DNA of 25,836 nucleotides from Elusimicrobia bacterium RIFOXYB2_FULL_49_7 (lineage in GTDB: Bacteria; Fibrobacterota; OXYB2-FULL-49-7): the NCBI GenBank assembly GCA_001800515.1, contig MGVN01000211.1, forward strand, positions 1 to 25,836, read 5' to 3'. Position numbers and translations under genes: made by a program. The notes beneath the pieces were generated by a model, which saw only the letters and a list, made by a program, of their open reading frames with translations, was not told where the DNA came from and did not search any database. Numbering within the stretch: position 1 is the first letter of the stretch; each line of letters begins with the position of its first letter. Positions 16,782 through 24,344 of the stretch are shown piece by piece.

Positions 16782-17198
16782 ATGCGTATCTTGTTTCGTC
16801 CTCTTCTTCCCAATGAATTGAACCATGAAAAAATTTGGTTTTGGGTATTCTTGGGTGCGTTATTATTATTCAAACTGATTCCGATTGATTCTGTTGCCTT
16901 GATCTCCTGCCCGATCAAGAACCTGATCGGCCTGCCCTGCCCGACATGCGGCATCACACGAACCGTCATTGCGATAAGCGAGGGAAAGGTAGAAGAAGCT
17001 TTTACCACCTCTCCTTTTTTTGCGCTGGCATTCCTGGGATGTGGCGTCTATGGACTCTATGCAGGCGTGGCGATGATATTTCAAACACGACGTATACGCC
17101 TGGTTATCGAACAGCCTTGGAAACGGTATTATCCGGGGATGCTTTTAGCACTGGTCCTGGTTATGAATTGGCTTTGGTTGGTTTTCCGGGGAATCTGA
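16782..17198 (+). CDS. DUF2752 family small membrane protein
   Basis: A 138-residue protein with three predicted membrane helices (~18-38, ~75-95, ~115-135). The diagnostic DUF2752 segment is present: C43 ('SCPIKNLIGLPCPTCGITRT') followed by C53 and C56 in PCPTCG and then the Arg of GITR. Family function is unknown; the conserved cysteines may bind metal or form a disulfide. DUF2752 proteins often lie beside zinc-ribbon or Yip1-like membrane proteins, as here, and the three-base gap to the upstream gene suggests that they work together in the membrane. It ends the + strand cluster that starts with panE; the next gene faces it from the other strand 8 bases away. Confidence 0.82.
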   Translation: MRILFRPLLPNELNHEKIWFWVFLGALLLFKLIPIDSVALISCPIKNLIGLPCPTCGITRTVIAISEGKVEEAFTTSPFFALAFLGCGVYGLYAGVAMIFQTRRIRLVIEQPWKRYYPGMLLALVLVMNWLWLVFRGI

Positions 17199-17206
17199 CT
17201 TGACTT

Positions 17207-17377
17207 TTACCATCCCATCCAATTTTTGATACCCAGACTGGCATGAACCACCGCGAGAATAAGAACCAGCCAAGCCAGCTTGCGATGAGTGGTCATCTTG
17301 ACTTTGATGACATGCAGTCCGGTCAATAGGGTCAGAACCAGAAGAACAAAAAGCAGAATAGCACCGTATAAAAACAT
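17207..17377 (-). CDS. Small two-helix membrane protein, 56 residues
   Basis: This short frame reads M-F-L-Y-G-A-I-L-L-F at its start. It has two hydrophobic helices, ~2-24 and ~34-50 ('KLAWLVLILAVVHASLGI'), separated by a basic loop with 'KVKMTTHRK', and ends 'KNWMGW'. AAGGGGG stands about 6 bases before the ATG, one of the best ribosome sites in the window. It starts 19 bases after the DUF401 gene on the same strand, so co-expression is likely. The His and Trp next to the second helix recall haem-binding or small accessory subunits, but I do not recognise a family. It could be an accessory peptide of the DUF401 transporter. Confidence rests on the ribosome site, helix pattern and tight placement. 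Confidence 0.65.
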   Translation of the reverse strand: MFLYGAILLFVLLVLTLLTGLHVIKVKMTTHRKLAWLVLILAVVHASLGIKNWMGW

Positions 17378-17396
17378 AGATCCCCCTTTTTCAGTT

Positions 17397-18710
17397 TTAG
17401 AAAAACGTTCGAATCACTGTATGCCAAAGCAGAATAAAACAGATCATCCCCAAACCCAGAGGAAGCAAATAACGATAATTCTTACTTAAATTGCCTTTGA
17501 AATAATTATTGGTCAGCACCAGACAAACATGAATGGGCGATAGCATCATTCCAAAATAACCGAATCCATAAGCCAACGTGATATAAGCGGCCTGATGAGG
17601 CAAACCTGCGGTTAATGACAAAACCAACGGAAAAGAGGCGCCCACAAATCCCACGGCCACACCGATGACCATCCCGGAGAGGAACGGCAAGAGCATGACG
17701 ACCATCATGATCGGAATATGAAAGGTCTTTAGTTCTCCGCTGATAAGTTGGATGGCACCGGAAAGATTGAGTACATTCTTGTAAGCCATGACAGCCAAAA
17801 TTAGAAAAATCAGTTGAAGGGTTTTCTGATTGAAAAAAGCGGAAGCCGCTTCCTTCATCCGGCCTCGAAAGTCCTTGATAATCCAAAGCAGTGCCAGGAA
17901 CAATCCGAGAAACATCGGAATATACTGAGAAAAAAGACCGGCCGGTACTATCCGTCCTTCCCATAAAGGAGAAAGCGTGCCCAGGACAATAACGCATCCC
18001 AAAACCAGCCACACCGGCAAAGAGGCGGAAAGAAAATTCTTAACAGGTGTCGCGCTCTTTTCCGAAGCAATACCCGTTGGAATGGAAAGACCCCTCAGCA
18101 GGACAAGATAGCCCAACAAAAAAGCGACCGGCGTGTAAACGCATTGCAGAAGAATGAAATTCGTCACCGAAAAACCGGTCAGGGTCACGGCCGTGATCAC
18201 GCCGGGGTACATGGGCCACCAAAATTCCCAAATATGACGGAACCAGTAGTTGATAATGGATTTCTTTTCCGGAGAGAGCGGCAGATCACGGCTCATCTGA
18301 TCCACCATGGGGGCACTGAAATAAGCACCGCCCGGCATGGGCAACAGGCCGATAAGGGCCGGAAAGGCGGTCAGTGAGAGTCGGGTTCGTTTCATCATTC
18401 CACTTAAGGCATTCACCATCCGTTTTTGACCACCGGAAAGTTCAAGCAAGCAATTCATACCCAAAATTAGGGAGACTAAAAGAACCAGCATGAGGGTCAA
18501 CGGCTCAGTTACGCCTTGTAGAATCATGACCAAAGTTTCCGACAATCCTTGACCAAACCAGAGCCCGAGTAATAAGGTACCAACGAGAATGGATAAACCC
18601 AAATCAAGTTTGAATCGATTGAATATGACAATGACTGAGAAAATCAAAAGAACTTTGAATAAAGCGGGCAGGGAAACAATCATTTTTGGATTAAAAGATA
18701 ATATTTTCAT
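17397..18710 (-). CDS. DUF401 family integral membrane protein (probable transporter)
   Basis: A 437-residue, highly hydrophobic protein with roughly 10-11 membrane spans. The family hallmark 'GLLPMPGGAYFSAPMVDQM' lies near residue 121 and is followed by 'INYWFRHIWEFWWPMYPGV', both strongly conserved in DUF401 proteins. The family belongs to the ion-transporter-like superfamilies related to anion and TRAP-type permeases; substrate and direction are unknown. The first ATG is used; the second Met (residue 10) is a possible alternative. The gene is divergent from serA with 91 bases between the two starts. The small membrane protein downstream (17207-17377) probably shares its transcript. Confidence 0.82.
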   Translation of the reverse strand: MKILSFNPKMIVSLPALFKVLLIFSVIVIFNRFKLDLGLSILVGTLLLGLWFGQGLSETLVMILQGVTEPLTLMLVLLVSLILGMNCLLELSGGQKRMVNALSGMMKRTRLSLTAFPALIGLLPMPGGAYFSAPMVDQMSRDLPLSPEKKSIINYWFRHIWEFWWPMYPGVITAVTLTGFSVTNFILLQCVYTPVAFLLGYLVLLRGLSIPTGIASEKSATPVKNFLSASLPVWLVLGCVIVLGTLSPLWEGRIVPAGLFSQYIPMFLGLFLALLWIIKDFRGRMKEAASAFFNQKTLQLIFLILAVMAYKNVLNLSGAIQLISGELKTFHIPIMMVVMLLPFLSGMVIGVAVGFVGASFPLVLSLTAGLPHQAAYITLAYGFGYFGMMLSPIHVCLVLTNNYFKGNLSKNYRYLLPLGLGMICFILLWHTVIRTFF

Positions 18711-18801
18711 CCGAATTCTGCATATAATAGAAAAGATGCATTTGTTTTCCGGAAAAGTTATTTTTCTTTTACTTGAGACGACTTTACTCGTAGGAGCCTA
18801 T

Positions 18802-19977
18802 ATGTTTAAAATTCAAACCCTCAATAAAATCTCACCCCGCGGCTTGGATCGTTTTCCTCACGACAGTTATGAAATCGCCACGGAGTTTTCCCATCCGGAC
18901 GCCGTTCTTGTCCGCAGCGCCAACATGTTGGAAACTTCGTTTGCAGACACGGTCAAAGCCATCGGCCGCGCCGGCGCAGGCGTTAACAACATCCCGGTGG
19001 ACCGCTGTTCCAAAAGCGGCATCGTGGTCTTTAACACCCCGGGTGCCAATGCCAATGCGGTCAAAGAATTGGCCATCCTCTCCCTGCTGATTTCGTCGAG
19101 AAAAGTGGTGGACAGTGTTCTCTTTCTGCACCAAGCCGCAGGAAAGGGCGAGGAATTGTCCAAACTGGTTGAAAAAAATAAGAGCCTTTTTGTGGGTCCT
19201 GAAGTGTTGGGCAAAAAGCTGGGCATCATCGGCCTGGGTGCCATCGGGGTCATGGTAGCCAACAGCGCCTTGGCACTCGGCATGGAAGTGGAGGGACACG
19301 ATCCTTTCATCACCGTTGATGCTGCCTGGAGCCTGAGCAAAGACATTAAAAAAGCCAAAGGGATTGATAGGCTGATAGCCACATCGGATTATATTTCTCT
19401 TCATGTCCCGCAAACGGAGAAAACAAAGGGTTTCCTGAATGAGGAAAAGATTTCCCGGATGAAAAAAGGCGTGCGTATCATCAATTTGTCCCGCGGCGGC
19501 ATTGTAGATGAAAAGGCCGTTATTGCTGCCATAAAATCAGGTCAAATAAGTTGTTATGTTACCGACTTCGCCTCAGATGCGCTGCTCTCCACGGAAAACG
19601 TCATCTGTTTTCCGCACTTGGGCGCCTCTACCCCGGAAGCCGAGGAAAACTGCGCGCTGATGATTGTGGATCAGGTAAAGGATTTCCTGGAAAACGGCAA
19701 TATTCGCAACTCCGTTAATTTTCCTGCCATCACGCTTGAGCGACAGGGTGAACGACGTCTCACCATCATTAACCGGAATGTGCCCAACATGGTCGGTCAG
19801 TTTTCAACCGTACTGGCCGACGCTAAAATCAATATTCTCGAAATGATTAACAAGAGTCAGAATGAGTTGGCATACAACATCCTCGATATCGAAGGACCGC
19901 TTTCCGAAGAAGTCATCAAGAAATTGAACGCCATTGAAGGGGTCATCAAAATTCGGGAAATCGTCATTCCCGTGTAA
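18802..19977 (+). CDS. serA: D-3-phosphoglycerate dehydrogenase with C-terminal ACT domain
   Basis: A 391-residue cytosolic enzyme for the first step of serine synthesis (3-phosphoglycerate to 3-phosphohydroxypyruvate with NAD). The frame is open further upstream, but TAGGAG (18791-18796) and the homology begin at the ATG 18802 ('MFKIQTLNKIS'). The nucleotide-binding motif is 'GIIGLGAIGVMVANSAL' (~138). Active-site R231 lies in 'NLSRGGIVDEKA' and H272 in 'CFPHLGAST'. The loop that usually carries the catalytic Glu ('DVFxxEP') reads 'VTDFASDALLSTENV', as I recall for a short-form subfamily, so an Asp or another residue may take that role. The ACT domain (~315-391, 'NVPNMVGQFSTVLADAKINI') probably senses serine. 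No serC or serB is adjacent. It is followed directly by the RlmI-like gene. Confidence 0.88.
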   Translation: MFKIQTLNKISPRGLDRFPHDSYEIATEFSHPDAVLVRSANMLETSFADTVKAIGRAGAGVNNIPVDRCSKSGIVVFNTPGANANAVKELAILSLLISSRKVVDSVLFLHQAAGKGEELSKLVEKNKSLFVGPEVLGKKLGIIGLGAIGVMVANSALALGMEVEGHDPFITVDAAWSLSKDIKKAKGIDRLIATSDYISLHVPQTEKTKGFLNEEKISRMKKGVRIINLSRGGIVDEKAVIAAIKSGQISCYVTDFASDALLSTENVICFPHLGASTPEAEENCALMIVDQVKDFLENGNIRNSVNFPAITLERQGERRLTIINRNVPNMVGQFSTVLADAKINILEMINKSQNELAYNILDIEGPLSEEVIKKLNAIEGVIKIREIVIPV

Positions 19978-19987
19978 GCGACTATTT

Positions 19988-21178
19988 GTGAGCTATTCCA
20001 AACTATTTCTCAAACAGGACCGTGAAACCCCTTTCCTGAACGGTCATCCCTGGGTTTTCTCAGGAGCAATAGGCAAAAAAGAAGGGGCCTTGCATGACGG
20101 CGACCCAGCAGCCCTCTATACCCGGGACGGTCATTTTATCGCCTGGGGTCTCTACAACAGCCAAAGCCAAATCTGCCTCCGTCTTTTCTCCTTTCGGGAA
20201 GAAAACCCTTTAACAGAGGCTTTTTTCGCCGACAAAGTCCGTTCCGCAATCGCCTTGCGCCGCTCTCTGAATCTCTTGAAAACCGATACTGCCTGTCGTC
20301 TTGTAAACAGCGAAGGTGACGGATTATCCGGTCTGACCGTGGATCACTATGCCGGCATACTCTGCGTCCAATTAACCAGTTTCGCCTTGGCCGAAAGAAA
20401 AGAAGTATTTCTAACCGCTCTCACAGAAGCGGTCGCGCCCAAAGCGATTTATCTTCGTACTGAGCGGGGCATTCGGGAACTGGAAGGATTAACGCTGCAG
20501 GACGGTCTTTTATCCGGAGAAGCGGATAGGGAGATGGTCCGTATTGAGGAAAACGGTCTATTGTTCGATGTGCATTTCAAAGTAGGACAAAAAACCGGTT
20601 TTTTCCTGGATCAACGGGACAATCGCTGCCATGTTCGCAACCTTTCGGCCGGCAAAAAATGTCTTGATCTCTGCTGTTATACCGGTGGTTTTGCGCTGAA
20701 TATGGCAAAAGGCGGGGCTCTCTCGGTTTTGGGGATTGATTCCTCGGAAAAAGCAGTGGAAAATGCGGCTGGGCATGCGGAATTGAACGGATTGGCAAAA
20801 ACCGTGACTTTTCAATGTGAGGATGCAGGAAAAGCGCTTGAACACTGTTCAGAAAAAAAAGAGACTTTTGATATGATTGTCCTTGATCCTCCCCGTTTTG
20901 CCCAATCCGGAGGCGGTATCCGTTCAGCACTCAAGGGATATGCCAGGTTGAATGGATTGGCTCTTCAGGTATTAAAACCGGGTGGATTACTCATCACCTG
21001 CAGTTGTTCGGGCCGTATTTCGCGGGATGATTTCCGTTCCATGCTCGCCTATACGGCAGCGGAATCCGGTCGCTCTATTCGTATGCTGGAGCAGCGTGGA
21101 GCAGCCCCGGACCATCCGATTAATGTCGCCTGTCCGGAATCGGATTATCTGAAATGCGTTGTCTGTTATGTAGAATGA
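19988..21178 (+). CDS. rlmI: RlmI-like class I rRNA cytosine-C5 methyltransferase
   Basis: A 396-residue protein, the same length as E. coli RlmI, which makes m5C1962 in 23S rRNA. The homologous N-terminus ('SYSKLFLKQDRETPFLNGHPWVF') begins at a GTG at 19988, ten bases after serA; its ribosome site is weak, and an earlier ATG inside serA is less likely. A PUA domain spans ~1-75 ('GHPWVFSGAIGKKEG'). The RNA-binding/catalytic part has 'VGQKTGFFLDQRDNR' (~200), SAM motif I 'LDLCCYTGGFALNMA' (~222), motif IV 'VLDPPRFAQ' (~301) and 'ITCSCSG', which carries the nucleophilic or helper cysteines. The 3' end overlaps the convergent symporter gene by 13 bases. Assignment to this family is secure; the exact target base is inferred from the family. 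Confidence 0.85.
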   Translation: MSYSKLFLKQDRETPFLNGHPWVFSGAIGKKEGALHDGDPAALYTRDGHFIAWGLYNSQSQICLRLFSFREENPLTEAFFADKVRSAIALRRSLNLLKTDTACRLVNSEGDGLSGLTVDHYAGILCVQLTSFALAERKEVFLTALTEAVAPKAIYLRTERGIRELEGLTLQDGLLSGEADREMVRIEENGLLFDVHFKVGQKTGFFLDQRDNRCHVRNLSAGKKCLDLCCYTGGFALNMAKGGALSVLGIDSSEKAVENAAGHAELNGLAKTVTFQCEDAGKALEHCSEKKETFDMIVLDPPRFAQSGGGIRSALKGYARLNGLALQVLKPGGLLITCSCSGRISRDDFRSMLAYTAAESGRSIRMLEQRGAAPDHPINVACPESDYLKCVVCYVE

Positions 21179-22521
21179 CCCTCCTCGCTTTTTTCCCACA
21201 AATATTGCCGCGTTTCACTTACAACCACGCCGGAAAGTAAAAGCAGTGCAATCAGGTTTGGAATAGCCATCAGCGCATTCATGGCATCTGATAAGTCCCA
21301 GACCAATGGCAAAGCAGCCACTGCGCCGAAGAAAACGGCAACCACCCACAATACTCGGTAAGGTAGAATGGCTTTTTTACCGAATAAGTATTCAACCGCC
21401 CGTTCACCGTAATAAGACCATCCTAAAATGGTTGAAAAGACAAATGTCAACAGTCCCACAGTCAATGCAACAGGACCGACCACCGGAATCTCGCTAAAAG
21501 CGGCCTGTGTCAGAGCCGCCCCTTTCAAGCCGGTCAATTCACCCGGGTATTTCAACAAAGTGGTCATCAGAACAAGACCGGTCATGGCACAGATAATCAC
21601 CGTGTCCCAGAAAGTGCCGGTGGAAGAGACCAGCGCTTGGTTGACCGGATTCTTGGTCTTAGCCGCTGCCGCTACAATGGGGGCACTACCCAACCCGGAT
21701 TCATTGGAAAAAAGGCCGCGGGCAATACCGTAACGGGCGGCCATCAAAACCGTGGCGCCGATGAATCCGCCACCCGCTGCTCGGGGCGAAAAAGCAGAGC
21801 GCAGAATTTCTGAAAGTGCCGGAAGCAAATAATCTGAATTAATGAATAAAATAATCAGACAGCCGATTACATAGAAAATGGCCATAAAAGGAACCAAGCC
21901 CGTACACACCCGTGAAATGGATTTGACCCCGCCTAAAATGGTCATTCCCGTCAAACAGGCGACGATAATCCCCGTGATCCAGGCGGGAATGTGAAAGGTG
22001 GTCTCCGTCATGGCCGCCACGGAATTGGCCTGCACCATATTGCCGATACCAAAGGCGGCCAATGCGGTAAAGCAACTGAAAAGCACGGCCAGCCATTTAA
22101 GCCCCAGCCCCTTTTCCAACGCATACATGGGCCCGCCCAACATGGTGCCATCCTGCGTGCGAACCCGGTATTTGACCGAAAGCAACGCTTCCGCATATTT
22201 CGTTGCCATACCGAAAACACCGGTCAGCCACATCCAAAACAGAGCGCCCGGACCGCCCAAGGAAAGGGCCGTGGCCACTCCGACGATATTGCCGGTTCCA
22301 ATGGTTGCCGCCAGGGCAGTGGCCAGGGAACCAAAGTGGCTCACATCACCTTCACCGTCGTTCTCTTTATGAAAAGAGAGTTTCAGTGCTTTGCCTAAAT
22401 AGCGTTGGATAAAGCGGGTACGTACGGTCAGAAACAAATGGGTGCCGAACAACAGGGCAAGCATGGGCCAGCCCCAAAGATAGCCGTTGAGGAACAAGAT
22501 GAAGGCATGCAATGTTTCCAT
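21166..22521 (-). CDS. Sodium:alanine/glycine symporter (AGCS family)
   Basis: A 451-residue membrane protein with about 11 spans. The start ATG at 22521 is chosen because homology begins with 'METLHAFILFLNGYLWGWP' and GGGAG lies upstream at a good distance; the open frame further upstream only mirrors the trkH remnant on the other strand. The AGCS pattern is clear: 'SLATALAATIGTGNIVGVATAL' (~67-88) with the substrate/Na+ binding loop, 'GGPMYALEKGLGLKW' (~128), 'FGIGNMVQANSVA' (~155), and 'ARGLFSNESGLGSAPIVAAAA' (~275). It imports small neutral amino acids such as alanine or glycine with Na+. The family is usually standalone, as here. The length is at the short end of the normal range. Confidence 0.9.
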   Translation of the reverse strand: METLHAFILFLNGYLWGWPMLALLFGTHLFLTVRTRFIQRYLGKALKLSFHKENDGEGDVSHFGSLATALAATIGTGNIVGVATALSLGGPGALFWMWLTGVFGMATKYAEALLSVKYRVRTQDGTMLGGPMYALEKGLGLKWLAVLFSCFTALAAFGIGNMVQANSVAAMTETTFHIPAWITGIIVACLTGMTILGGVKSISRVCTGLVPFMAIFYVIGCLIILFINSDYLLPALSEILRSAFSPRAAGGGFIGATVLMAARYGIARGLFSNESGLGSAPIVAAAAKTKNPVNQALVSSTGTFWDTVIICAMTGLVLMTTLLKYPGELTGLKGAALTQAAFSEIPVVGPVALTVGLLTFVFSTILGWSYYGERAVEYLFGKKAILPYRVLWVVAVFFGAVAALPLVWDLSDAMNALMAIPNLIALLLLSGVVVSETRQYLWEKSEEGHST

Positions 22522-22629
22522 AAAAAACTCCCTGTCTATGGAAAGACGATTAGATGAGACGGTTTTCTGAAAATAGGTTGCTGCACTCCGAAATTCAATG
22601 GAAAAGCAGTCGATCGGAATCCGCATCTT

Positions 22630-23178
22630 ATTACCGTAAAATGTGGCGTTCAAATCCGGAGGTGATCTGAGAATTTCCGCGGCTTCACCACCACCGGTTT
22701 TGCCAACGCGGATTTTAACGGTTGGCCTCAATTCAGCTAATTCTTCCTGATGCTTCTGATGCTGACCGGCGCCAGCACAGGATCCACCAGCGGGGCCATT
22801 AAGAACATCCGGCTGTATCTTCTCGTCAAGTGCGCTCTCCGAGAGATTAAGAAGCTGTTTCATCCCTCCGGTATCTTTGCAGTCCGTATCAACGGCAAAC
22901 GCATTGAGGAAAACGATCTTCAGCGCACCCTTCTTTTTGTAGGCGCCTATCTCTCTCTTTTCCTGGTTTTGGGTTTGTTACTGCTGCTTTTTACCCCGAT
23001 GGATGTCCGTGAATCCCTGGCTTCCTGTGCAGCATGTCTGGGCGGAGTGGGAGCCGGGAAATGGATATTGATTCTCGCCATGATTTTAGGGCGTCTGGAA
23101 ATCTTTCCGCTGCTCGCAGTTCTGAATCCGAGATTCTGGAATGCGGTCAAAGTCCGGTTCCGTCAGCCGATTGGCTAA
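22630..23178 (+). pseudogene. trkH: Decayed C-terminal part of a TrkH/KtrB potassium transporter gene
   Basis: From 22666 one frame reads 'FRGFTTTGFANADFNGWPQFS', a stop TAA at 22738-22740, then 'FFLMLLMLTGASTGSTSGAIK'. This is the selectivity-filter region of the last TrkH repeat, with the stop falling where Gln is usual (CAA to TAA). Downstream it continues 'REIKKLFHPSG' and 'CLGGVGAGKWILILAMILGRLE'. Here the usual ~15-residue filter and loop after 'GGVGPG' is missing, because GAG joins straight to KW. Upstream, in a different frame (about 22632-22665), 'YRKMWRSNPEV' resembles an earlier TrkH loop, so DNA between the two was probably lost. The N-terminal two-thirds are absent; the symporter promoter lies there instead. 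A nonsense change, frameshift and internal deletion together mean that it cannot encode a working channel. No trkA is nearby. Confidence 0.75.
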
Positions 23179-24334
23179 CCTCTACCCGCTTTTTTTTGAC
23201 ACTGCCGGCATACAGCAGATAGCGTTGAAAACGGCATTCCAGCGCACCGTTCCAAAGTGTGGCATGGCGGGTGGCACGCAAGCCGATGCTCTTTAAGGCA
23301 GCCTGGTTGGCACTGAGAATCCATGCGGTATAGCCGGAATATTTCTTTTTAAGTGTGTCACCGATGGAACGATAAAAACCGGTCATATCCCCTTCGCCCA
23401 TGCGCTGTCCATAGGGCGGGTTCATCACCATCAACCCGGAATCTGTAGGCGGTACAAAGTCTTCAAAAGAGGAATGGACGCGTTCCACGGAAAGCGACAA
23501 TCCGGCCCGCGTCAGGTTGTGACCCGCCATCTCAAGAGCCTGTTCCGAAATATCCGCGCCGACAATGCGGCAATCCGCCGGACAAACCGCCTTTTCCGCA
23601 TCCGTCATCACTTTCCGGAAAAGGGCGTCATCAAAATCATTCCATCCCATAAACCCATACCGCCTCCGGATAAGACCCGGCGCCCGATTTTCCGCCATCA
23701 GCGCCGCTTCGGTAAGTAGAGTGCCGGATCCGCACATGGGATCCAAAAAAAGCCCTTTGCCGTTCCAGTCAGCCAACCGGAGCATCCCTGCAGCCAATAC
23801 CTCATTCAACGGCGCTTCATTGCGTTCCAGGCGGTAACCCCGCTTATGAAGGGAGTCTCCGGAAGCATCCAAACAAAGAGTGCATTGTTCTTCGGAAATG
23901 TGAACATGAAGCCGTACGTCCGGATTGTCGGTATTGACATCAGGGCGTTTTCCGCACACATCGCGGAAATGGTCGGCAACGGCGTCCTTAAGTAAAAGCG
24001 CAGGATAATTGGAATGGTTGTAGAGAGGGCTTTTCACGATGCTGTCCACGGCAAAAGTCCTGTCCACCGAAAAAAAAGCGGGCCAATCGATGCGTTTAGC
24101 CTTATCGTAAAGTTCTTTGGAATGATTAAGATTGAAATGGGCGATGGGTTGCAGAATGCGGAGTGCAATACGGCTTTCAAAACAGATACGATAGAGCAGT
24201 TCCCGGGTTCCATGAAACCGGACGCCTCGAGTAATAAAGGCGGGCTGCTTGACACCCAGAGAGATCAGTTCATCGGAAAGGACGTTCTCCAGTCCGCGAA
24301 AGGTTTTAGCAATGTAATCGTGATAGGTCTGCAA
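23147..24334 (-). CDS. THUMP-domain RlmL/YpsC-like 23S rRNA methyltransferase, TTG start
   Basis: The protein has 395 residues when started at TTG 24334, ten bases after the upstream CorA-like stop; the open frame extends further but only overlaps the CorA-like gene, and homology begins at 'YHDYIAKTFRGLENVLSDELISLG'. A THUMP RNA-binding domain occupies ~45-155. The methyltransferase domain has 'NEAPLNEVLAAGMLRLADW' (~170), SAM motif 'LFLDPMCGSGTLLTEAAL' (~192) and catalytic 'VMNPPYGQRMGE' (~308, N-P-P-Y). By family knowledge these enzymes make m2G in 23S rRNA (RlmL m2G2445). It lacks the second methyltransferase half of E. coli RlmL, matching the shorter YpsC type. It is transcribed downstream of the CorA-like gene, and its 3' end overlaps the trkH remnant by 32 bases. 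Confidence 0.85.
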   Translation of the reverse strand: MQTYHDYIAKTFRGLENVLSDELISLGVKQPAFITRGVRFHGTRELLYRICFESRIALRILQPIAHFNLNHSKELYDKAKRIDWPAFFSVDRTFAVDSIVKSPLYNHSNYPALLLKDAVADHFRDVCGKRPDVNTDNPDVRLHVHISEEQCTLCLDASGDSLHKRGYRLERNEAPLNEVLAAGMLRLADWNGKGLFLDPMCGSGTLLTEAALMAENRAPGLIRRRYGFMGWNDFDDALFRKVMTDAEKAVCPADCRIVGADISEQALEMAGHNLTRAGLSLSVERVHSSFEDFVPPTDSGLMVMNPPYGQRMGEGDMTGFYRSIGDTLKKKYSGYTAWILSANQAALKSIGLRATRHATLWNGALECRFQRYLLYAGSVKKKRVEVSQSADGTGL

Positions 24335-24344
24335 GGGAGGAAAC

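Noticed and set aside
18711..18740. TATAAT at 18723-18728 as the serA promoter
   Set aside because: No acceptable -35 at 16-18 bases upstream (AATATT), so it is too weak to call.
18589..18801. N-terminal extension of serA upstream of 18802
   Set aside because: It overlaps the divergent DUF401 gene and lacks homology; a ribosome site lies directly before 18802.
19934..19987. RlmI-like protein starting at the ATG inside serA
   Set aside because: The extra 18 residues are not conserved and only mirror the serA end in another frame; length from GTG 19988 equals that of E. coli RlmI.
22522..22863. N-terminal extension of the AGCS symporter
   Set aside because: It has no symporter features and is the complement of the trkH remnant; a good ribosome site precedes the ATG at 22521.
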